From assembly GCA_038529355.1 (NCBI GenBank), contig JBCBDU010000073.1:1-5992 (forward strand): 5,992 nucleotides of DNA. The letters are read 5' to 3'. The translations under genes and the position numbers were made by a program. The notes beneath the pieces are model-generated. The model did no database searches. It saw only the letters and a program-made list of their open reading frames with translations, and was not told the DNA's origin. Shown here one piece after another: positions 1 to 4,203 of this stretch (position 1 is the stretch's first letter; each line of letters begins with the position of its first letter). This DNA is from CALBPI01 sp038529355 (GTDB taxonomy: Bacteria > Pseudomonadota > Gammaproteobacteria > Steroidobacterales > Woeseiaceae).

Positions 1-381
1 ATGGAAGCGGTAGTGAAACGCTTCAATCAGCGGTCGTCCGCACAGTTCAGCCACGCGCACCATCTCGGCAGCCTGCTCAGCATTCATACAAAACGGTTTC
101 TCGCACAGCACCGCCTTGTCCGATTGCAGCGCAGCAATCGACCACGGCGCATGTGCGCTCGGCGGCAGGCCGTTGTAAACCAGATCAACGTCGTCGCGTG
201 CAATCAGCGTCGCGTAGTCGCGTGCTACGTGCGCAATGCCATGTTGTTTGGCGTACGCGCGCGCCGCTTCCGGGTCGCGCGCGGCAACGGCGGTAACCGT
301 GACGTCCGGCATCTGGGCCGCTACGTCAAAAATCGCGGGCACGGCAATTTTCGACGCCCCCAACAACCCGATGCGCAACAT
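1..381 (-). CDS. Gfo/Idh/MocA-family NAD(P)-dependent oxidoreductase, N-terminal part (cut by window edge)
   Basis: Read on the minus strand from ATG at 381-379, this frame is open for 127 codons to the window edge and encodes the nucleotide-binding half of a Gfo/Idh/MocA-type dehydrogenase. The N-terminus MLRIGLLGAS gives the first Rossmann strand and glycine-rich turn (residues 3-13). The second strand, VTAVAARD, ends near residue 36. The family hallmark EKPF lies at residues 94-97, with the conserved lysine at 95, and EAFHYRFH closes the visible part at 120-127. Known members oxidise or reduce sugars, inositols or dihydrodiols with NAD(P). The GLLGAS turn and the EAFHYRFH segment resemble the dihydrodiol-dehydrogenase-like branch, but the substrate cannot be decided because the C-terminal domain lies outside the window. 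The start is supported by a strong Shine-Dalgarno sequence 6 bases upstream. It is divergently arranged with tal. Family assignment is secure; substrate unknown. Confidence 0.9.
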   Translation of the reverse strand, partial: MLRIGLLGASKIAVPAIFDVAAQMPDVTVTAVAARDPEAARAYAKQHGIAHVARDYATLIARDDVDLVYNGLPPSAHAPWSIAALQSDKAVLCEKPFCMNAEQAAEMVRVAELCGRPLIEAFHYRFH

Positions 382-387
382 GCGTAG

Positions 388-396
388 CCTCCCTCC
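388..396 (-). promoter_or_regulatory. Ribosome binding site of the Gfo/Idh/MocA oxidoreductase
   Basis: On the minus strand this reads GGAGGGAGG and ends 6 bases before the ATG at 381. It is a near-ideal Shine-Dalgarno element and fixes the start codon of the oxidoreductase. Confidence 0.75.
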
Positions 397-408
397 GATA
401 ATCACCTG

Positions 409-417
409 AGTGTAGCA
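409..417 (-). promoter_or_regulatory. Possible extended -10 element for the minus-strand oxidoreductase
   Basis: The minus strand reads TGCTACACT, which fits the extended -10 pattern TGnTAnnnT of sigma70-type promoters, about 28 bases before the oxidoreductase start codon. I see no good -35 box at the matching distance, so this rests on a short match in a GC-rich gap and is tentative. Confidence 0.25.
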
Positions 418-433
418 GCCGCACACGGCGTGT

Positions 434-463
434 TTGGTGCCGGTGGCACGCAGCGTCTACAAT
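434..463 (+). promoter_or_regulatory. Candidate sigma70-type promoter of tal
   Basis: TACAAT at 458-463 matches the -10 consensus at five of six positions. TTGGTG at 434-439 is a weak -35 (three of six) with an 18-base spacer. Transcription would begin near 470, giving a leader of roughly 28 bases before the tal ATG. The spacer contains a short inverted repeat (437-449). Predicted by eye only. Confidence 0.4.
437..449. repeat. Short inverted repeat in the divergent promoter region
   Basis: GTGCC-GGT-GGCAC is a perfect 5-bp inverted repeat with a 3-base centre. It sits between the candidate -35 and -10 boxes of tal and upstream of the divergent oxidoreductase gene. Its place would suit a repressor operator, but a palindrome this short can arise by chance in GC-rich DNA. 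Confidence 0.3.
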
Positions 464-497
464 CGCTCGCGCTGCTTCCAACCCAAGGCCCCACTTC

Positions 498-1451
498 ATG
501 AACAAACTCGATCAACTGCGCACGATGACCGATGTCGTTGCCGACACCGGCGACATTGAAGCGATCACCCGCCTCAAACCGGTCGATGCGACGACGAACC
601 CGTCGTTGCTGCTCAAAGCCGCCGGCATGGCGCAGTACGAGGCGCTGATCGATAACGTCGCCAAGTCGGTCGCGCCCAACAGCGACCCGGCCGCACGCGT
701 GGGTGAATTCGCGGACCGCTTCGCCGTTGCCATCGGCAAAGAAATTCTGCCGGTGATCCCAGGTCGCATCTCAACTGAAGTGGATGCCCGCCTGTCGTTC
801 GATCGTGATGCATCAGTTGCGCGTGCACGACGACTGATTGAGTACTACGCGGCAGCCGGCTACGGCCGGGAACGCGTGCTGATCAAATTGGCGTCGACGT
901 GGGAAGGCATTGAGGCGGCGCGCATCCTTGAGGCCGAGGGTATCCAGTGTAATCTGACGCTGATGTTCTGCGACGTGCAGGCCGTGGCGGCAGCCAAAGC
1001 CGGCGCATTTCTGATTTCGCCGTTCGTCGGCCGCATCCTTGACTGGTACAAAAAAGCACACAATCGCGATCACTTTCCCGCTGATGAAGATCCCGGCGTA
1101 ATCTCGGTGACGAACATTTACCGATTGTTCCGCGCACGCGGCTACGACACCGTCGTGATGGGCGCCAGCTTCCGCAATGTCGGTGAAATTGAAGCGCTGG
1201 CCGGGTGTGATCGGCTGACGATCGGTCCGAATTTCCTCGACGCGTTGGCGGCCGATGACGGCAAGCTTGAGCGCAAGCTCTCCCCGCAGGATACCGAAGG
1301 CTATATCGACTGCGATTTCACCGACGAAGCCGACTTCCGGCTGCAGATGAACGCCGATGCGATGGCAACGGAGAAATTGGCCGAGGGGATTCGCAGCTTC
1401 GTTGCCGATCAGATCAAGCTCGAAGCGCTGCTGGCGCAGCGGCTGTCCTGA
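498..1451 (+). CDS. tal: Transaldolase (TalB type)
   Basis: Cytosolic enzyme of the non-oxidative pentose phosphate pathway. It moves a dihydroxyacetone unit from sedoheptulose-7-phosphate to glyceraldehyde-3-phosphate, giving erythrose-4-phosphate and fructose-6-phosphate. At 317 residues it has the length of E. coli TalB and aligns with it by eye almost throughout, two residues short at the N-terminus. The Schiff-base lysine is K130 in VLIKLASTWEG. Asp16 (VVADTGDI), Asn34 (ATTNPSLL) and Glu94 (PGRISTEVDARLS) match the catalytic Asp17, Asn35/36-region and Glu96 of TalB. Asn152 and Thr154 lie in CNLTLMF, and Ser174/Phe176/Arg179 in SPFVGRILDWYK form the phosphate-site region. The ATG at 498 is preceded by AAGG at 485-488. 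The next gene converges, so tal is probably monocistronic. Its last 15 or so codons are part of a tandem repeat running into the downstream gap. Assignment is very secure. Confidence 0.97.
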   Translation: MNKLDQLRTMTDVVADTGDIEAITRLKPVDATTNPSLLLKAAGMAQYEALIDNVAKSVAPNSDPAARVGEFADRFAVAIGKEILPVIPGRISTEVDARLSFDRDASVARARRLIEYYAAAGYGRERVLIKLASTWEGIEAARILEAEGIQCNLTLMFCDVQAVAAAKAGAFLISPFVGRILDWYKKAHNRDHFPADEDPGVISVTNIYRLFRARGYDTVVMGASFRNVGEIEALAGCDRLTIGPNFLDALAADDGKLERKLSPQDTEGYIDCDFTDEADFRLQMNADAMATEKLAEGIRSFVADQIKLEALLAQRLS

Positions 1452-1630
1452 GCGCAGTCCCAATCGCATCGCTTCAGATCGACGCAGTAATGCCACCGAT
1501 CAGATTGATCGAAAGGTAATGCTGGCAAAGCGACTGTCCTGAGCGTAGTTTTTCAGATGCATGCGGTCGCTCGGACGATCAGATTGATCCTAGAAGAGGT
1601 AACACTGGCAAAGCAACTGAGCTGATAGCG
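1405..1630 (+). repeat. Degenerate tandem repeat of the tal 3' end (three copies)
   Basis: Three related units lie head to tail. Unit 1 (1405-1458, inside tal) and unit 2 (1496-1549) align without gaps over 54 bases with 40 identities by my count. The spacers also match: TTCAGAT recurs at 1473 and 1552, each 24 bases before CGATCAG. Unit 3 (1576-1630) shares a 14-base identical block with unit 2 and then GGTAA..CTGGCAAAGC.ACTG. Unit starts are 91 and about 80 bases apart, the difference being a 12-base indel before TTCAGAT. Each copy ends in a peptide like the tal terminus: LLAQRLS, MLAKRLS and TLAKQLS, each followed by TGA. Copies 2 and 3 are not in the tal frame and have no start of their own, so they are not genes. 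The array fills the whole 183-bp gap after tal; no rho-independent terminator is visible there. Confidence 0.75.
1497..1511. repeat. Inverted repeat in repeat unit 2
   Basis: CGATCA-GAT-TGATCG is a perfect 6-bp inverted repeat with a 3-base centre. It recurs at 1576-1589 in unit 3 with a 5-bp stem (outer pair lost), but not in unit 1, where the tal coding sequence reads CGATCAGATCAAG. The palindrome is therefore specific to the non-coding copies. There is no T-run after it, so it is not a terminator. Confidence 0.5.
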
Positions 1631-1634
1631 CTGT

Positions 1635-2771
1635 CTAGCGCAGCACAGCATCGTGACGTAGCGCCGCAATCTCATCGGCCGAATAGCCGAACTCGGCCAG
1701 TACGGCATCGGAATCGGCAGCTTCGGCGTGCGGCGCGGCCGGTTGGCTGCATGCACTGCGGCTGAAGCGCGGCGCCGGTGCCGGTTGCGTCACGCCGGCA
1801 ATATCCACATAGGTCTTGCGCGCCTGGTTGTGCGGATGGGCTGGCGCGTCATCGACGTTCAGCACCGGCGCAACGCACGCGTCACTGCCGTCGAATACCG
1901 CTAACCACTCAGCCTGCGTGCGGCTTGCGACCACACTCGCAATGCGCTGCTTGGTCTGTGGCCAGTGGGCCGGGTAGAACGCACTGGCATCGAGCTGATC
2001 TGCCAGACCCAATCCATCAAGCAACGCTGCTGTGAACTGCGGCTCCAGTGCACCAATCGCAAGAAAACGACCATCGCTCGTGGCATAGGTATCGTAATTG
2101 GGCGCGGCGCCATCGAGCAGATTATTGGCGCGCTGCGTATTCCAAAAGCCGATGTCGCGCCAGCCATGAAAGCCGGACATCAAATGCGCCGCACCGTCTG
2201 TGATCGCAGCGTCGATGATCTGCCCTTGCCCCGACGCCTTCGCCTCGAGCAGCGCCGCCAGAATACCGATGACCAGAAACAGGCTGCCGCCCGCATAGTC
2301 GCCGACCAGATTCAGCGGTACGGTCGGTTTGTCCGCGCTGCCGATCGCCGCCAACGCGCCAACAATGCCGATGTAATTAATGTCATGACCGGCGGTGTTC
2401 GCAAGCGGGCCGTCCTGCCCCCAGCCGGTCAAACGACCGAACACGAGGCGCGGATTGACGTCGTGACACGCCTCGGGGCCAAAACCCAGCCGCTCGGCCA
2501 CGCCAGGACGAAACCCCTCAATCAACACATCCGATTGCGCCACGATACGCAGCAACGCAGCAACGCCCGCAGGCGTTTTCAGATTCAGCGCGATCGAACG
2601 CTTGCCGCGCGAGTGCACGTCTGTTGCAGACGGCGGCGCGATACCGTTCGGCTTGGCATCGCGTTCGACGACGATAACGTCGGCACCGAGGTCGGCCAGC
2701 AACATGCCTGCATAGGGACCTGGACCGATACCTTTGATTTCAATGACGCGCACGCCGTGCAATGGACCCAC
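1635..2771 (-). CDS. CaiB/BaiF class III CoA-transferase-fold protein, probable alpha-methylacyl-CoA racemase
   Basis: A complete 378-residue protein, slightly longer than the roughly 360 residues of characterised bacterial alpha-methylacyl-CoA racemases such as M. tuberculosis MCR. The N-terminus (GVRVIEIKGIGPGPYAGMLL) is the family's CoA-binding opening. EGFRPGVAERLG at 85-96 and AGHDINYIG at 127-135 are typical of the racemase branch. His129, Asp158 (NLVGDYAGG) and Glu243 (GALEPQF) correspond to the catalytic His126, Asp156 and Glu241 of MCR, and APAPRFSRS near 331-339 is the usual C-terminal motif. The His-Asp pair in AGHDINY argues for racemase rather than a formyl- or carnitine-CoA transferase, in which an aspartate in a different context forms the acyl adduct. 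Expected role: interconverting R- and S-2-methylacyl-CoA for beta-oxidation of branched lipids. The start is GTG at 2771-2769 with AGGAGAG 5 bases upstream. It converges on tal and lies 196 bp downstream of the DUF819 gene, so it is probably transcribed separately. No other fatty-acid gene is in the window. Confidence 0.88.
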   Translation of the reverse strand: MGPLHGVRVIEIKGIGPGPYAGMLLADLGADVIVVERDAKPNGIAPPSATDVHSRGKRSIALNLKTPAGVAALLRIVAQSDVLIEGFRPGVAERLGFGPEACHDVNPRLVFGRLTGWGQDGPLANTAGHDINYIGIVGALAAIGSADKPTVPLNLVGDYAGGSLFLVIGILAALLEAKASGQGQIIDAAITDGAAHLMSGFHGWRDIGFWNTQRANNLLDGAAPNYDTYATSDGRFLAIGALEPQFTAALLDGLGLADQLDASAFYPAHWPQTKQRIASVVASRTQAEWLAVFDGSDACVAPVLNVDDAPAHPHNQARKTYVDIAGVTQPAPAPRFSRSACSQPAAPHAEAADSDAVLAEFGYSADEIAALRHDAVLR

Positions 2772-2776
2772 TGTTG

Positions 2777-2783
2777 CTCTCCT
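2777..2783 (-). promoter_or_regulatory. Ribosome binding site fixing the GTG start of the racemase
   Basis: The minus strand reads AGGAGAG, ending 5 bases before GTG at 2771. It supports GTG over any internal ATG, because the conserved N-terminal motif GVRVIEIKGIGPGPYAG begins only five residues after this start. Confidence 0.7.
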
Positions 2784-2803
2784 GTTCGCCGTGCAACATG
2801 GTA

Positions 2804-2819
2804 GCGCGCTGTCGCGCGC
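2804..2819. repeat. GC inverted repeat upstream of the racemase gene
   Basis: GCGCGC-TGTC-GCGCGC, a 6-bp GC-only stem with a 4-base loop, lies 33 bases before the racemase start codon and just before its Shine-Dalgarno. No T-run follows on either strand. It would form a stable hairpin in the racemase leader if transcription starts upstream, but alternating GC is common in this DNA. Confidence 0.35.
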
Positions 2820-2862
2820 GTTGCGCGTTTCGGCAACCCGTGCAGATCGACAACACTTACTG

Positions 2863-2883
2863 GCCGGAACAGCTGCCGGAACA
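2863..2883. repeat. Short direct repeat in the gap between the DUF819 and racemase genes
   Basis: GCCGGAACA occurs at 2863-2871 and again at 2875-2883, an exact 9-base repeat at a 12-base period, about 90 bases before the racemase start. It could be a tandem regulator site. The rest of the 196-bp gap (2772-2967) shows no ORF with support, no clear promoter and no terminator. Confidence 0.4.
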
Positions 2884-2967
2884 ACCGACAGCGCGCGCCG
2901 CTAGCCAGCCGACACGCAACTCGCCGTCATGACATTACTGCAGAGAATGCGTTGCGAGCGCTTAGCG

Positions 2968-4203
2968 TCACGAAGCCAAGCGCATCAGCTCTGCACAAAT
3001 CACCGCACCATAGGTGCCAAGCGCATAGCCGAGCACAGCCAGCAACACACCGACAGGCGCAAGCGATGGGTGAAATGCCGCCGCCAGCACCGGCGCAGAT
3101 GCAGCGCCGCCGACGTTCGCCTTGCTGCCAACGGCAATAAAGAAAAACGGCGCACGGATCATTTTGGCAACGAAGATTAGCAGCCCGGCATGAATAGCCA
3201 TCCACACAAGCCCGACAACGAACAGCATCGGATTATCGGCAATCTGGAATACATCCATCTTCGTGCCAATGATGGCCACCAACAGGAAAATAAACACGGT
3301 GCCAATCTTGGACGCACCGGCACCTTCGAGTTCGCGCACCTTCGTAAAGCTCAGCGACAGACCGATGGTGGTCGCCGAGATGACCACCCAGAAGAACGTG
3401 TTGGCCAGAATGGACGGCGTCTCCCCTGGACCGGGCGCAAACAGTTTGGCAATCGCGCCACCGAACAAATGCGCCAGTGCAACGCCGCCAAAAGCCAAAC
3501 CCGCAAGCTTCATCAAGTCATCGGAGCTGGTCACTCGCTCTGTCGACTCGGTGTAATCGACCATCTTGTCTCGCAAAGCATCAATGGCAGATGTGTCCGC
3601 CTTCAGCCAGCGGTCGATCGGTTGCGGATTGCCCGCGCCGTACAACAAGAACGCCATCCAGATGTTGGCCACGATGATGTCGACAGCGACCATGACCGTG
3701 TATTTTTCCGGGTTAAAACCATACACCTCAAGCATCGCCGTCTGATTGGCACCACCGCCAATCCAGCTCCCTGCGACCGTCGCCAGACCACGCCAGGCGG
3801 CGTCCGCACCTTCTGCTGCAAAGGTCTCGGGACTGAATGAACCGATCAGCGCGACAGCAATCGGTCCGCCGATGACAATACCCACCGTTGCCGTGAAAAA
3901 CATGATCAGCGCTTTCGGGCCGAGCCCGATAATCGCCTTCAGATCAATACTCAAAGTCAGCAATATCAGACACGCCGGCAAGAAATAGTCTTTGGCGATA
4001 GGCCACAGTTTCGAGGTCTCGGACGAGATAATGCCGAAACTGTTCATCAGCGACGGAATCAGATAACACAACAAGATGATCGGCACGAACATGTAAAACC
4101 GCGCCCAATTGCCACCCAGACTGCGTGTGTAAAACAGCGTCCCCACCACGGCGCTCAACAGACCGAAGACAACGGCATCATTGGTGATCAGTGGTGAACT
4201 CAT
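2968..4203 (-). CDS. DUF819 (YjcL-like) polytopic membrane protein, putative transporter
   Basis: A 411-residue inner-membrane protein with about twelve hydrophobic segments, roughly at residues 8-26, 35-58, 71-92, 96-120, 138-157, 168-190, 232-254, 265-286, 299-317, 324-348, 352-376 and 382-405. A hydrophilic loop at 191-230 divides it into two halves of six. The halves carry related glycine-rich signatures: GSWIGGGANQ at 145-154 and GSKANVGGAASAP at 359-371, as expected of DUF819/YjcL proteins with an internal duplication. The fold resembles secondary transporters of the bile-acid/auxin-carrier/cation-antiporter type; substrate and activity are not established for the family to my knowledge. 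ATG at 4203-4201 has AAGGA at 4210-4214. The start overlaps the upstream peptidase stop as ATGA, so the two are translationally coupled and probably share a substrate pathway (inference), such as uptake or export of peptides or amino acids. Family assignment is good; function open. Confidence 0.85.
   Translation of the reverse strand: MSSPLITNDAVVFGLLSAVVGTLFYTRSLGGNWARFYMFVPIILLCYLIPSLMNSFGIISSETSKLWPIAKDYFLPACLILLTLSIDLKAIIGLGPKALIMFFTATVGIVIGGPIAVALIGSFSPETFAAEGADAAWRGLATVAGSWIGGGANQTAMLEVYGFNPEKYTVMVAVDIIVANIWMAFLLYGAGNPQPIDRWLKADTSAIDALRDKMVDYTESTERVTSSDDLMKLAGLAFGGVALAHLFGGAIAKLFAPGPGETPSILANTFFWVVISATTIGLSLSFTKVRELEGAGASKIGTVFIFLLVAIIGTKMDVFQIADNPMLFVVGLVWMAIHAGLLIFVAKMIRAPFFFIAVGSKANVGGAASAPVLAAAFHPSLAPVGVLLAVLGYALGTYGAVICAELMRLAS

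Noticed and set aside
1..387. Plus-strand open frame of 128 codons at the left edge
   Set aside because: It is antisense to the oxidoreductase, whose minus-strand translation shows clear Rossmann and EKPF motifs. The plus-strand product is Arg/His-rich with no recognisable domain.
813..1496. Long minus-strand open frame (227 codons) opposite tal
   Set aside because: It mirrors the codon pattern of tal in GC-rich DNA, and its product shows no family motifs.
1357..1542. Small plus-strand frame overlapping the tal end and ending in VMLAKRLS
   Set aside because: Its start lies inside tal in another frame. The tal-like ending is explained by the tandem repeat, not by a separate small gene.
1530..1553. 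Possible rho-independent terminator for tal, because of TTTTT at 1549-1553
   Set aside because: No stem longer than about 3-4 bp can be formed immediately upstream of the T-run.
1628..1641. GCGCT-GTCT-AGCGC hairpin over the racemase stop codon as a bidirectional terminator
   Set aside because: The stem is only 5 bp and neither strand has a T-tract after it.
1965..2804. Plus-strand open frame of 279 codons opposite the racemase
   Set aside because: It is an Arg/Gln-rich antisense shadow of a gene with intact catalytic residues; no domain and no good Shine-Dalgarno.
3190..3840. Plus-strand open frame of 216 codons opposite the DUF819 gene
   Set aside because: Its composition is that of an antisense shadow (many Arg, His, Gln), while the minus strand encodes a coherent twelve-segment membrane protein.
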